DNA of 64,000 nucleotides from Marinobacter lipolyticus SM19 (GTDB lineage Bacteria; Pseudomonadota; Gammaproteobacteria; Pseudomonadales; Oleiphilaceae): NCBI RefSeq assembly GCF_000397065.2, contig NZ_KE007327.1, positions 1 to 64,000 of the forward strand, read 5' to 3'. Shown piece by piece: positions 45,343 to 53,799 of this stretch (position 1 is its first letter; each line of letters starts with the position of its first letter). The notes under the pieces were generated by a model. It saw only the letters and a program-made list of their open reading frames with translations, ran no database searches and was not told where the DNA came from. The position numbers and the translations under genes were made by a program.

Positions 45343-46551
45343 TCAGTCCATTGAGGTGGCGCCGATCTTGTGGATGCTCACGTCCGCGCCGTTGAACTCT
45401 TCTTCCTGGGTCAGGCGGAGCCCGGCAATCGCGTTAATCACACCGTAGACAATCAAGCCGCCCACGAAGGCAATCAGAACGCCGGCGACGGAGCCAACAA
45501 TCTGGGACATGAGGCTGACGCCTCCCAGTCCACCCAGGGCTTCCTGGCCAAAGATGCCGGCAGCGATCGCACCCCAGACGCCACACACACCGTGCAGCGG
45601 CCACACACCCAATACATCATCCAGGCGCTCGATTTTGGCCTGGGCCCATTCGAACAGGTACACGAAGACGGCCCCGGCAACACCGCCGGTCACCAGCGCA
45701 CCGACCGGGTGCATCAGATCTGAACCGGCACACACGGCGACCAGACCGGCCAGCGGGCCGTTATGGATAAAGCCCGGGTCCTTTTTACCGACCAGCATGG
45801 CGACCAGTACGCCACCAACCATGGCCATCAGGCTGTTGACCGCCACCAGGCCGCTGATGCCGTCCAGGGTTTGTGCGGACATCACGTTAAAACCGAACCA
45901 ACCCACGGTCAGAATCCAGGCGCCGAGGGCCAGGAACGGGATATTGGACGGTGCAAAAGCGACTACGCGACCATTGCGATAACGTCCATTCCGGGCGCCA
46001 AGCAGCAGGACGGCGGCCAGGGCGATCCAGCCACCCACGGCGTGCACCACAACAGAGCCGGCAAAGTCGTGGAAACCTGCACCAAACTGGGTCTCCAGCC
46101 AGGCCTGGAAGCCATAGTTGCCATTCCAGATCAGTCCTTCAAAGAACGGATAGACAAAGGCCACGATCAGGCCGGAAGCAATCAGCATGGGGTAGAACTT
46201 CGCCCGCTCGGCAATGCCGCCGGAGACGATGGCGGGAATCGCGGCGGCGAAGGTCATCAGGAAGAAGAACTTCACCAGATCGTAGCCGTTGGCGGCGGTC
46301 AGTTCCGAAGCGCCGGCCATGAAGTGGCTGCCGTAGGCGATGTAGTAGCCGATGAAGAAATAGGCGACGGCAGAGATGCCGAAGTCGGTCATGATCTTGA
46401 CCAGGGCGTTGACCTGGTTCTTGTGTCTTACGGTACCCACTTCCAGAAAGGCAAAGCCGGCGTGCATGGCCAGCACCATAATGGCGCCGATGAGTATGAA
46501 CAGCGTGTTGGCGCTTTCGGTCAGGGTGTGTACTGCACTCGTGATGTCCAC
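45343..46551 (-). CDS. amtB: Ammonium transporter Amt
   Basis: This 402-residue inner-membrane ammonium channel has about 11 helices. Marks are AFLEVGTVRHKNQVNALVKI, the DFAGSVVVHAVGGW histidine and PLHGVCGVWGAIAAGIFG with the second pore histidine. No glnK gene lies next to it, unlike the common pair. It has no separate long signal peptide. The upstream region holds a sigma-54-type promoter with two NtrC-like boxes (listed separately), so expression under nitrogen shortage is expected. Confidence 0.93.
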   Translation of the reverse strand: MDITSAVHTLTESANTLFILIGAIMVLAMHAGFAFLEVGTVRHKNQVNALVKIMTDFGISAVAYFFIGYYIAYGSHFMAGASELTAANGYDLVKFFFLMTFAAAIPAIVSGGIAERAKFYPMLIASGLIVAFVYPFFEGLIWNGNYGFQAWLETQFGAGFHDFAGSVVVHAVGGWIALAAVLLLGARNGRYRNGRVVAFAPSNIPFLALGAWILTVGWFGFNVMSAQTLDGISGLVAVNSLMAMVGGVLVAMLVGKKDPGFIHNGPLAGLVAVCAGSDLMHPVGALVTGGVAGAVFVYLFEWAQAKIERLDDVLGVWPLHGVCGVWGAIAAGIFGQEALGGLGGVSLMSQIVGSVAGVLIAFVGGLIVYGVINAIAGLRLTQEEEFNGADVSIHKIGATSMD

Positions 46552-46621
46552 GGGTTTTCTCTCCTGATGTTATGTTTTCGGCCTCTGTCGGGCCTGTGTG
46601 CATTGATGGGGTGCATCAGAA

Positions 46622-46636
46622 GCAAGAGCTGTTCCA
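46622..46636 (-). promoter_or_regulatory. Sigma-54 promoter of amtB
   Basis: On the minus strand the bases read TGGAACAGCTCTTGC. GG and GC are exactly 10 bases apart, as RpoN needs, and TTGCT matches the -12 element; the -24 element has one change (TGGAAC for TGGCAC). The predicted start is about 46610, giving a leader of about 60 bases. Confidence 0.65.
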
Positions 46637-46712
46637 AAACGATGCATTTTTAGAGCGATAAGGGGGTTGCGGGATTATTTGGCATCCGCGCCAGGGTGAA
46701 GCTAACCACAAT

Positions 46713-46759
46713 TGCACTATTGCTGTGCATTTTTGGGGTTGGCGCACCAATCTGGTCTG
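46713..46759 (-). promoter_or_regulatory. Two NtrC-like enhancer boxes upstream of amtB
   Basis: TGCACTATTGCTGTGCA (46713-46729) is a perfect TGCAC/GTGCA dyad and close to the NtrC consensus TGCACTAnnnTGGTGCA. CGCACCAATCTGGTCTG (46743-46759) is a weaker copy. Their centres lie about 111 and 141 bases upstream of the predicted start, 30 bases apart, close to the layout of the E. coli glnA enhancer. Confidence 0.6.
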
Positions 46760-46766
46760 GCGTGCC

Positions 46767-47684
46767 TTACCAGTTGATGTCGTTCGATGGCGTGTTGTCA
46801 GACTCGATTCCGAGAGTCGTTTCCTGGTCTCGGGAGGCGGACTCTATGAGTTCCCGCAGGCGAACTTCATGCTCCTGCATGGGCTCGGAGAGATCGATGA
46901 TAATTTCTACCCGACGATTCCTGGCGCGGTTGTCAGAGGAGGTATTCGGCACTCTCGGCTCCGTATCCGCAAGCCCCGTCACGGCCAGCCTGGTCGACTG
47001 CACGTAATCACGGGCCAGCAGCACGTTCGCGACAGCGGCTGCCCTGGCCGCCGAGAGGTCCCAGTTGCTGTAAAAGCGGTCTGTTCGGATCGGGACGTTG
47101 TCCGTGTGACCTTCGATGGTCAGATTGCCCGGAATATCGGCCAGAATCTCCGCCATTTCCAGCAAGAGACCCTCGAATTCGTAAGTCAGTTGGGCAGACC
47201 CTGACGGGAAAGAGCCTTTCTCTTCGACCCGGATCACAATGCGTCGCTGGTCCTGGCTGACATTGATGCGTCCGTCCGCAATGGCTGGCCCCAACACGTC
47301 GAGAATCTGGTCCATGGATTCCTGCATCTGATCCTGAATGGCAGATTCCACAGCCACGTCGGTTGGGCTTTTCAGGGTTTGGAGCTCCGGCTGTTCATCG
47401 GTCGTGGTCTGCTTTACTTCATTGACCACCGTTGGTTCCGGCGGGGCGGGGGAAAACTTGTCGAAAATGGGGCTGGTGCCCTGGGGAATTTCGAGAACCG
47501 GGACTTCGCGCTGAACACCGAAGGCTTTGGACAGTTCACCGGCTATCTGTTTGAACTTCTGGGCATCGATTTCCGAGAACGAGAGCAGTAGAACAAAGAA
47601 ACACATCAACAGGGACATGAGGTCCGCAAAGGTGACAACCCAGGCCGGGATGCCCGGTTTCTCCTCTTCCGGTAACTCATCCAT
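46767..47684 (-). CDS. pomB: Flagellar stator protein PomB (MotB family)
   Basis: This 305-residue stator subunit has one N-terminal helix with the ion-binding Asp21 in TFADLMSLLMCFFVLLLSFS, which is nearly the PomB sequence of Vibrio, and a C-terminal OmpA-type peptidoglycan-binding domain (TIEGHTDNVPIRTDRFYSNW, then NRARNRRVEI). With PomA it forms the probably sodium-driven torque unit of the flagellum. It begins just after pomA ends. Confidence 0.9.
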   Translation of the reverse strand: MDELPEEEKPGIPAWVVTFADLMSLLMCFFVLLLSFSEIDAQKFKQIAGELSKAFGVQREVPVLEIPQGTSPIFDKFSPAPPEPTVVNEVKQTTTDEQPELQTLKSPTDVAVESAIQDQMQESMDQILDVLGPAIADGRINVSQDQRRIVIRVEEKGSFPSGSAQLTYEFEGLLLEMAEILADIPGNLTIEGHTDNVPIRTDRFYSNWDLSAARAAAVANVLLARDYVQSTRLAVTGLADTEPRVPNTSSDNRARNRRVEIIIDLSEPMQEHEVRLRELIESASRDQETTLGIESDNTPSNDINW

Positions 47685-47686
47685 GA

Positions 47687-48457
47687 CTAAGTGCCCTCTG
47701 CCTCAGCCAGTTTCTCGCGCTCCTTGGGTGGGAGGTAGCTGGAGAGTAGCTGTTCAACGATGCGCGGATTGGTGCCAGCCTTAATGGCGACGAGTGCATC
47801 GATATACAGGGACTGCATCCGCGCCTCTTCCGTCATCCGCAGAGACAGCTTGTCCGCGATGGGGGTGGCGATCATGGTTGCGATCATGGCGCCATAAAGT
47901 GTGGTCAGAAGGGCAACGGCCATCGCTGGGCCGATGGATTTCGGATCTTCCATATTCGAGAGCATCTGCACCAGACCAATCAGGGTGCCGATCATGCCCA
48001 TGGCCGGAGCGACGTCCGCCATGGCGGTAAAGACCTTGGCCCCGGAGCGGTTGTGGTCGAGCGTCATCAAGCGCTCCTTGTTCAGGAGTTGCTTGATGGT
48101 GTCGCCATCCTGGCCATCAACCAGCATCTGGATGCCCTGGCTTAGAAAGGGACTGCTGAGCTCTCGGCCTTCGAGACCAAGAACGCCCTCTTTCCGCGCC
48201 ACGTTGCTGATGTCCACCAGTTCTTCAATGCTGGCCTGAGTTTCCGGCAACTTGAATTTGAAGGCTCTGGCGGCGGCCTTGAAGGCCCCTAAAAACTGGG
48301 CAAAGCTGAATTTGGCAAGTACCACCAGCAACGTGCCGCCAACAACGATCAGCAGGGAGGCCGGATTTATAAAAACGGATGGGGAAACGCCGAGAATCAC
48401 TGCAGAGGCGATCAGCAAAATGGCGCCAACAAGACCAATAAGAGTGGCGAAATCCAC
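47687..48457 (-). CDS. pomA: Flagellar stator protein PomA (MotA family)
   Basis: This 256-residue inner-membrane protein has four helices (about 4-22, 32-50, 150-170, 180-200) and the family stretches FTAMADVAPAMGMIGTLIGL and MAVALLTTLYGAMIATMIAT. The DFATLIGLVGAI opening is PomA-like. The start is GTG at 48457 with GGAG five bases upstream. No other motility genes are in the window, so the stator genes stand apart. Confidence 0.9.
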   Translation of the reverse strand: MDFATLIGLVGAILLIASAVILGVSPSVFINPASLLIVVGGTLLVVLAKFSFAQFLGAFKAAARAFKFKLPETQASIEELVDISNVARKEGVLGLEGRELSSPFLSQGIQMLVDGQDGDTIKQLLNKERLMTLDHNRSGAKVFTAMADVAPAMGMIGTLIGLVQMLSNMEDPKSIGPAMAVALLTTLYGAMIATMIATPIADKLSLRMTEEARMQSLYIDALVAIKAGTNPRIVEQLLSSYLPPKEREKLAEAEGT

Positions 48458-48524
48458 AGTAACTCCAGATGTGATTGCAGTGCCGGAAAACGAGGGGGGA
48501 GATTACCTTCAGATCAGAATTTAA

Positions 48525-48944
48525 TCAATTCGATTGAGGTGCACTTTCTCTCTCTTCCTGATGTTCTTTCCAGGCGGCATAGCGATGAAGGTCCGATTCC
48601 ACCAGCTTCAGGCACAGGGCCACGACACCGGCATCGTCCAGAAAACCAATGCCAAACAGCAGGTCCGGGATAACATCCAGCGGATTCAGCACATATATGA
48701 GGGCTCCGGCAATGGCGGCAATACTTTTCCACGGCACATCGCGATAATTGCCGTTCCAGTAGTCCCGTATCATGGCAAACATAAGCTTGATGTCGGCGCT
48801 GAAGCGATTCAGTTTGCCGCTGCCTTTTACTTTTTCTTCTATGGCGCATTGACGGACCAGCAGGCTTTCAAGGTCGTCGCGGTGGACCTTGTCTGCCTCT
48901 GCATTTAACTGCTTTTCTGCATTCTTCTCGGTAAACAGCGGCAT
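48525..48944 (-). CDS. YkvA-type (DUF1232) membrane protein
   Basis: This 139-residue protein has the DUF1232/YkvA core WKSIAAIAGALIYVLNPLDV followed by IPDLLFGIGFLDDAGVVALC, with one or two membrane helices and a charged C-terminal tail. The function of this family is not known. The start at 48944 has an AGGA ribosome site nine bases before; the ATG at 48962 has none. Confidence 0.8.
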   Translation of the reverse strand: MPLFTEKNAEKQLNAEADKVHRDDLESLLVRQCAIEEKVKGSGKLNRFSADIKLMFAMIRDYWNGNYRDVPWKSIAAIAGALIYVLNPLDVIPDLLFGIGFLDDAGVVALCLKLVESDLHRYAAWKEHQEERESAPQSN

Positions 48945-48980
48945 CGTGTCTGATCCTGTCATGGATAGGGTCCGGGATGG

Positions 48981-49460
48981 TCACCACCAGGCCTTGCCCC
49001 ACATCTCCGGGTTGGCCCAGTTGTCCGGGTTGTTCCACGCCCGTTTGTGATTGTAAGTGTCGATATTGTAGGTGTAGAGCGTTGAAGGCGCACCATCGTT
49101 CTCCAGCTCTGCCTGCCGCCGAAAGCCCAGGGCAATAAAGTCGGTGAAGCTCCAGCCGTGATCGGGCTCGATCACGACGGCAATCTGGTGGGTGCCGTAA
49201 TTTCTCAACTGACCCAGGAGCATCTCGCCCTGAGCTCGGGGAAGTTGCTCCAGAACGTCGGTCACCAGTGCCAGATCCTGAATTTCGGGAAGTGGGAATG
49301 CGTCATTAAGCGAGGTTTCTGTCAGTGTTGTTAAGTGGCTGTGTTTATTATGTAACTGCCAGTGCCTGCCCGCTTCCTCAGCCAGCACCCCGCAAACCAG
49401 CAGAGTTTGTGGTTGAGTGGTATCGATAATTCTTGCAACAGCTTGATGAGGCGTTGTCAT
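48981..49460 (-). CDS. Conserved protein with methyltransferase-like layout (possibly DUF6231)
   Basis: This 159-residue protein is soluble, with TLLVCGVLAEEAGRHWQLHN and DLALVTDVLEQLPRAQGEML resembling a shortened Rossmann-type methyltransferase, and a tryptophan-rich end (RAWNNPDNWANPEMWGKAWW). I recall such proteins under DUF6231 but cannot confirm it here. No S-adenosylmethionine motif is complete. It lies before the YkvA-type gene on the same strand, 36 bases away. Confidence 0.6.
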   Translation of the reverse strand: MTTPHQAVARIIDTTQPQTLLVCGVLAEEAGRHWQLHNKHSHLTTLTETSLNDAFPLPEIQDLALVTDVLEQLPRAQGEMLLGQLRNYGTHQIAVVIEPDHGWSFTDFIALGFRRQAELENDGAPSTLYTYNIDTYNHKRAWNNPDNWANPEMWGKAWW

Positions 49461-49820
49461 AAAGCGATCCGGATAGGATTTGAGGATCAGTATCCCATTT
49501 GCGGCTGGTGGTCGGCAATGTCAGGGGGGGCGTAGGCTCAGGCCGGATTCAGGAGGCTTTCGGGCCGTGTGATTATTGGCCGATATGGCCAGTTTACTTG
49601 TCTTTAAAGGCAATATTTTAATGGGTGGCGCGGTGTTAATGTGGTGTGACGTAATCGACTTTTGGCTCGGTCCTGAAGAGTGTTTTTATGAGCTGGGTCA
49701 ATTGACGGCAGAAAAAAAGCCTGACTATCAGTAACAAAAAGCAAAACAAAACCTGTCGCTTTGATGGCGGCATTTGAACTACGTTTAAGTCATACAACAA
49801 GCCATGCGAAGGAGTTTGCC
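49461..49820. other. Intergenic region before the Tad pilus locus
   Basis: This 360-base stretch separates the divergent DUF6231-like gene from flp and should carry the Tad promoter. It holds a 15-base dyad, TGGCC-GATAT-GGCCA at 49577-49591. It also holds a 37-codon open frame at 49621-49734 with a weak ribosome site (AAAGG). No clear -35/-10 or sigma-54 pair was recognised. Confidence 0.5.
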
Positions 49821-50054
49821 ATGAGCATCCAAAGGATCAACAACATGTCCACACGTATTGCCGCCAATCTCCAGACCAGGAAGTTGCCGCTGAAATCCAA
49901 ACAGAAAGGTGCCTCTGCGCTTGAATATATTGTTCTGGCCGCGGCATTAATCGGAATTCTCACCCTGCTCGCCACTTCAGGCGTTGGGGCTCAGGTGGTT
50001 CAAGCCTTCACTGACCTCTTCACTGATGCAGCTTCCGCAGGAAGTGGTACTTAA
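49821..50054 (+). CDS. flp: Flp-type (type IVb) pilin
   Basis: This 77-residue prepilin forms the major shaft of the Tad pilus. The cleavage region is KQKG/ASALEYIVLAAALIGI, with E and Y at positions 5 and 6 of the mature form, as in Flp pilins. A leader of about 30 residues precedes it, and the C-terminal part is short and glycine/serine-rich. The ATG at 49821 follows AAGGAG; an in-frame ATG at 49761 is upstream of this site and not used. It is first in the locus. Confidence 0.9.
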   Translation: MSIQRINNMSTRIAANLQTRKLPLKSKQKGASALEYIVLAAALIGILTLLATSGVGAQVVQAFTDLFTDAASAGSGT

Positions 50055-50094
50055 GACCGAGTTTTCGTGACCGTGCGGGGGCGAGGCACTATTT

Positions 50095-50535
50095 ATGCGA
50101 AATAGTCGTGGGGCAGTTGCTCTGGAGTTTTTGCTGCTCTTCCCCATGGTCGTCGCCATGCTCTACGGGGCGGCGGCCTACGGCATTCTGTTTTTCGGGA
50201 AGTATGAGATGCAGAGCGTGGTGGATCAGGCTGCCTCGGCTGCTCTGCGGGTGGATCGTACCCGTTATACGGCAGATGATCTTTCGGGTCAGGTTGCCAC
50301 CATTGCCAACACGGCGCTGGCACAAGGTTGGGCGTCGAAATCCCAACGCCTGAGGGCCGGAGTGGAAATTACCGGCAATGAATGTCAGGTGGATGGTTCA
50401 GGCGATTTCCTGAGCTGCACCCTCTCCCGTGACAATAAGACCGAGCCCATGGTTCCTCAATTGACGTTCGGGTTTCTGGGAAAGTTTCCGCCCATGCCTG
50501 ACACAATGAGTGCGGAAGCAACCATGGCCTTCTAG
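50095..50535 (+). CDS. tadE: TadE-like pseudopilin
   Basis: This 146-residue protein has a short positive N-terminus then G/AVALEFLLLFPMVVAMLYG, a TadE-type prepilin helix with glutamate at mature position 5. A larger periplasmic part holds two cysteines (NECQVDGSGDFLSC). TadE is a minor pilin-like part of the Tad machine. GAGG precedes the ATG. The rcpC/cpaB gene follows 25 bases later. Confidence 0.88.
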   Translation: MRNSRGAVALEFLLLFPMVVAMLYGAAAYGILFFGKYEMQSVVDQAASAALRVDRTRYTADDLSGQVATIANTALAQGWASKSQRLRAGVEITGNECQVDGSGDFLSCTLSRDNKTEPMVPQLTFGFLGKFPPMPDTMSAEATMAF

Positions 50536-50560
50536 TTTGGATGACTAAGGCACAACAACA

Positions 50561-51421
50561 ATGAATAAAAGACTGATTTACGCGTTGCCGGCGACGGTGT
50601 TGGCACTCGTTGCATTGGGCCTTGCTATCGTTGGTCTGCTGTCGACAACGGATCAGCCTGCCAAACCCCAGCAAACCCAGGTGTCTCAGCCTGAGCAGAT
50701 GCCGTTTGCCCCGGAGTATCGATATCTTGTCGCCCGTCAGGGCCTGTCCCCCGGCGATGTCATGGAGGAAGAGGGCTTTACGTCGGTTGCCTCTTCAGAT
50801 CCCGTACCCGACGCCATTCGTGCCGACGATGCCCCCTATGGCCAACCCATCAAAACCGCCCTTTCGGCAGGCCAGATGCTGACAAAAGCGAACCTCCGAA
50901 CTGACAGCGTGCTGGAAACTCTGGTACCGCAAGGACATCAGGCGATGGCCGTTGCCGTGGACGATGTTTCGGGCGTGGGGGGGTTGTTGCGCCCCGGTGA
51001 CCGGGTTGATGTGACGGCCTCCTTTCGCCGATCGGACAAAGACAAACCTGCTGCCCTGAAGGTGCTGGGGAACGTCTTGGTGCTGGCGGTCAAGGGGGTT
51101 CCGTACAACGGTGAAGCGGGGGAGGAAAACGATTCCCGGCGCAACAACACCGTTGTCTTGTCGGTGCCCGAAGGTGAGGTTTCGCGCCTGTTGTTGGCGT
51201 CCAGTGAAGGCAAGCTCCAACTGGTGGCACTTGCCCCGAAACAGGTGGCCGCATCGGAAGCCGCGACAGAGGGTAAAGAGCCGGAAGTGAAACCGGTCTA
51301 CCTGGAAGATCTTTTCCCCGAGCCGCCCAAGCCAGCGCCAGCCCGGCGCGCAACACCCCCACCTTCCACCCGCGTACAGGTATTCGAAGGATCCGAATCA
51401 AGGAGTGTGTATGTACGGTAA
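50561..51421 (+). CDS. rcpC: Tad pilus assembly protein RcpC/CpaB
   Basis: This 286-residue protein has an N-terminal helix (LVALGLAIVGLLS), a SAF domain at about 52-115 (YLVARQGLSPGDVMEEEGF), the CpaB family stretch GLLRPGDRVDVTASFRRSD, and a proline/alanine-rich C-terminus. It is a periplasmic part working with the secretin. Its end overlaps the secretin gene by 17 bases. Confidence 0.9.
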   Translation: MNKRLIYALPATVLALVALGLAIVGLLSTTDQPAKPQQTQVSQPEQMPFAPEYRYLVARQGLSPGDVMEEEGFTSVASSDPVPDAIRADDAPYGQPIKTALSAGQMLTKANLRTDSVLETLVPQGHQAMAVAVDDVSGVGGLLRPGDRVDVTASFRRSDKDKPAALKVLGNVLVLAVKGVPYNGEAGEENDSRRNNTVVLSVPEGEVSRLLLASSEGKLQLVALAPKQVAASEAATEGKEPEVKPVYLEDLFPEPPKPAPARRATPPPSTRVQVFEGSESRSVYVR

Positions 51422-52586
51422 ACCGATCGCCCTATGGCTCACGGCAGTGTTGTTGGGCAGCCTGGCAGGTGTCCTGCCGGCAGCGGCCCAGGGCGAAGAA
51501 ATGGCGGATGGCACTCCGGTCACATTGGGTACGGGGGAGCAGAAGGTACTGAGCTTTGCGGATACCCTGGCCAAGGTTGCAACGTCTGACCCGGAGGTGG
51601 CGGCAGTATCGGTGTCCGGCGACAGGGAACTGTTGGTAACCGCAAAGTCGCAGGGTGCGGCCATTTTGTCGGTTTGGCTCAAGGGTCGTTCGGAACCTTT
51701 GCGCTCCCCGGTCGTTGTTGCGTCGACTCTTGGCGCCAGGCTGCCCTTCGGGACTCAGGTGCAGACCGATATCCGTATTGTTGAGGTTAACCGCAATGAG
51801 CTGAATGAATTGGGGATGTACTACTCCAAACTGTTCGACAGCGGACGTCTCGGTGCCTCTTTTGCTGCACCGGACTCGGTGGTGCCTGGATTCGGTGGTG
51901 CGATGGGCATTGCAACCAACGGTTTCAATTTTTTCCGGTTTGGAAACAGCTCCCTGAGTATTCTCAATGCCCTTGAGTCCGGCGGTTTTGCCTACACGCT
52001 GGCGGAGCCTTCGCTGGTCACATTGAGCGGCCAAAGCGCCACCTTTCTCTCCGGCGGGGAGTTCCCGATTCCGGTGCGTAGTGACGATAACGGGATACAG
52101 GTGGAGTTCAAACAGTTCGGCGTCAGTCTGAGCCTGACACCGACGGTGGTGGGTGAAAACCAGATCATTTTAAAAGTGGCGCCGGAGGTCAGTGATCTGG
52201 ATGACACCGCCGGTGTGACCACTGGTGGCATTACCATTCCCGGCTTGCGGGTGCGACGTACGGAAACCACCGTTGCCATGGCGCCTGGGGAAACGTTCAT
52301 TATCAGTGGGCTGGTGAGCCGTAATACCTTTAACAACAGTGACCGGATTCCCGGGCTCGGCAATCTACCGGTTTTAGGTGCGCTGTTTCGTTCCGATCGG
52401 GTGGCGCGGGAAGATCGCGAACTCATCATGGTGGTGACCCCGCATCTGGTCAGCCCCGGCAAGCAGGGCAATGGCAAGCTGGAAACCATCGCTCGGGACT
52501 ATCATCACAGCAGTACGGGCTGGCTGGACATGGCGACTGATTCCAGCCCAGGTGAACGCCCCATCAAACACGGACTGAGCTGGTGA
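51405..52586 (+). CDS. rcpA: Tad secretin RcpA/CpaC
   Basis: This 393-residue outer-membrane secretin has a signal peptide (LWLTAVLLGSLAGVLPAAA), a BON/N0-like domain with TLAKVATSDPEVAAVSVSGD, and secretin core parts: LAEPSLVTLSGQSATFLSGG, GVSLSLTPTVV, FIISGLVSR, and ELIMVVTPHLVSP near the end. It forms the outer-membrane pore of the Tad machine. Four bases separate it from tadZ. Confidence 0.93.
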   Translation: MCMYGKPIALWLTAVLLGSLAGVLPAAAQGEEMADGTPVTLGTGEQKVLSFADTLAKVATSDPEVAAVSVSGDRELLVTAKSQGAAILSVWLKGRSEPLRSPVVVASTLGARLPFGTQVQTDIRIVEVNRNELNELGMYYSKLFDSGRLGASFAAPDSVVPGFGGAMGIATNGFNFFRFGNSSLSILNALESGGFAYTLAEPSLVTLSGQSATFLSGGEFPIPVRSDDNGIQVEFKQFGVSLSLTPTVVGENQIILKVAPEVSDLDDTAGVTTGGITIPGLRVRRTETTVAMAPGETFIISGLVSRNTFNNSDRIPGLGNLPVLGALFRSDRVAREDRELIMVVTPHLVSPGKQGNGKLETIARDYHHSSTGWLDMATDSSPGERPIKHGLSW

Positions 52587-52590
52587 TCCT

Positions 52591-53787
52591 ATGAACAGAG
52601 ACGACATTCTTGTTTGTGTGGCGGATGACATTGGTATCAGGACATGGCTTGAGCGCACTCTGGACGGTATGTGGCCTGTGGAGTTTGTTGCTTCTTCCGA
52701 CCTTTCCCGTGTCAGCAGGCTGGTAGAGGCCACTGGCAGTCGCTTTGTGATGGTGGCAGCGGATGAAAACGATGCCGAGAAAGCCCTGAGGATCATCAGT
52801 GCCCTGACTAAATCCCGTAATGACCTGGCGGTCGTATCCCTGACTCGCAGGGTGAGCCAGGACTTTCTCCTGCGGAGCATGCGGGCAGGTGCCCGGGATT
52901 GCTTCATCGCCAGTAGTGATGGCGAGGAAATCAGGACACGAATCCAGCAATTTCTTCACGTGTCGCCCGAGCGCGCCACCACCGGCACCCGTACGTCAGA
53001 AGGGCGGAAGAAAATTACCCTGGTTACCAGTTCCAGTGCGGTGGTTGATACTCGATTTTTCGCACAGAACCTGGCATTCACCACCAATAAACTGTTCCCG
53101 AACGCCCGGATTCTCGCACTGGACACCTCGGCGACGGACCGGCACGCATTTTATCTGGACAGTAATAACAGGGTGACCCTGGAAAGCCTTCTACAGAATC
53201 CGGAATCGCTTGATCAGGCAATGATTGAGACCGCATTGGAGGAATACGCCCCTAATCTCCGCCTGCTGTCGGGCAAGCTGTCGCCTGAAGCCCTCAGTGA
53301 CGATCGTAACGCAGATCTGTTTATCGCCGTCAGCCAGCTGATGAGCATGTTCGATAACATTGTTGTCAACGTGGATCCAGTCGTTGCGGATTTCTGGATC
53401 AGTGCGGTCGGTCTGCATGCCAAGGATCTGGTGGTGGTGATTCAGCCTATTGTTGAGCAGGCCCACGAAGCGCGCCGGCAACTGGATGGTTGGCGTGAAC
53501 ATCTTGCCCGTGACTGTCGAAAATCGCTGGTGCTGGATTGCTATGAGAAGAAGGGCTCCCCGGCGATTGGTGAAATCGAGCGAGCGGTGGGCATCGATTA
53601 TATGGGAAGCCTGCCACTGGACTGGAACAACCGGCTGATGTCGATCAATGCGGGGTTGCCGTTGCACAAACTGCCCCAAAGAAGCCCGTATCAGAAACAG
53701 CTGGAAGCACTTCTCAAACGCTACGGAGCGGATGAAAACAGGAACGATCAAGTCGCCGTGCGACGCAAGTTATTGCGGATTGGATAA
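52591..53787 (+). CDS. tadZ: TadZ/CpaE-like protein with lost P-loop
   Basis: This 398-residue protein localises the Tad machine. It has an atypical receiver-like domain (about 1-125) and a MinD/ParA-like domain (about 138-370). The place of the deviant Walker A (KGGxGK) reads KKITLVTSSSAVVDTRF at 140-156, with no glycine-rich loop and no signature lysine, so ATP binding is doubtful. NIVVNVDPVV and QPIVEQAHEARRQLDGW keep the fold. It stands between the secretin and the ATPase TadA, as usual in Tad loci. Confidence 0.85.
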   Translation: MNRDDILVCVADDIGIRTWLERTLDGMWPVEFVASSDLSRVSRLVEATGSRFVMVAADENDAEKALRIISALTKSRNDLAVVSLTRRVSQDFLLRSMRAGARDCFIASSDGEEIRTRIQQFLHVSPERATTGTRTSEGRKKITLVTSSSAVVDTRFFAQNLAFTTNKLFPNARILALDTSATDRHAFYLDSNNRVTLESLLQNPESLDQAMIETALEEYAPNLRLLSGKLSPEALSDDRNADLFIAVSQLMSMFDNIVVNVDPVVADFWISAVGLHAKDLVVVIQPIVEQAHEARRQLDGWREHLARDCRKSLVLDCYEKKGSPAIGEIERAVGIDYMGSLPLDWNNRLMSINAGLPLHKLPQRSPYQKQLEALLKRYGADENRNDQVAVRRKLLRIG

Positions 53788-53799
53788 GGAGAGCGCGGA

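Noticed and set aside
49621-49660. Sigma-54 promoter for the Tad locus (TGGCGC...TAATG)
   Set aside because: The -12 part lacks TTGC and the GG-GC spacing is wrong.
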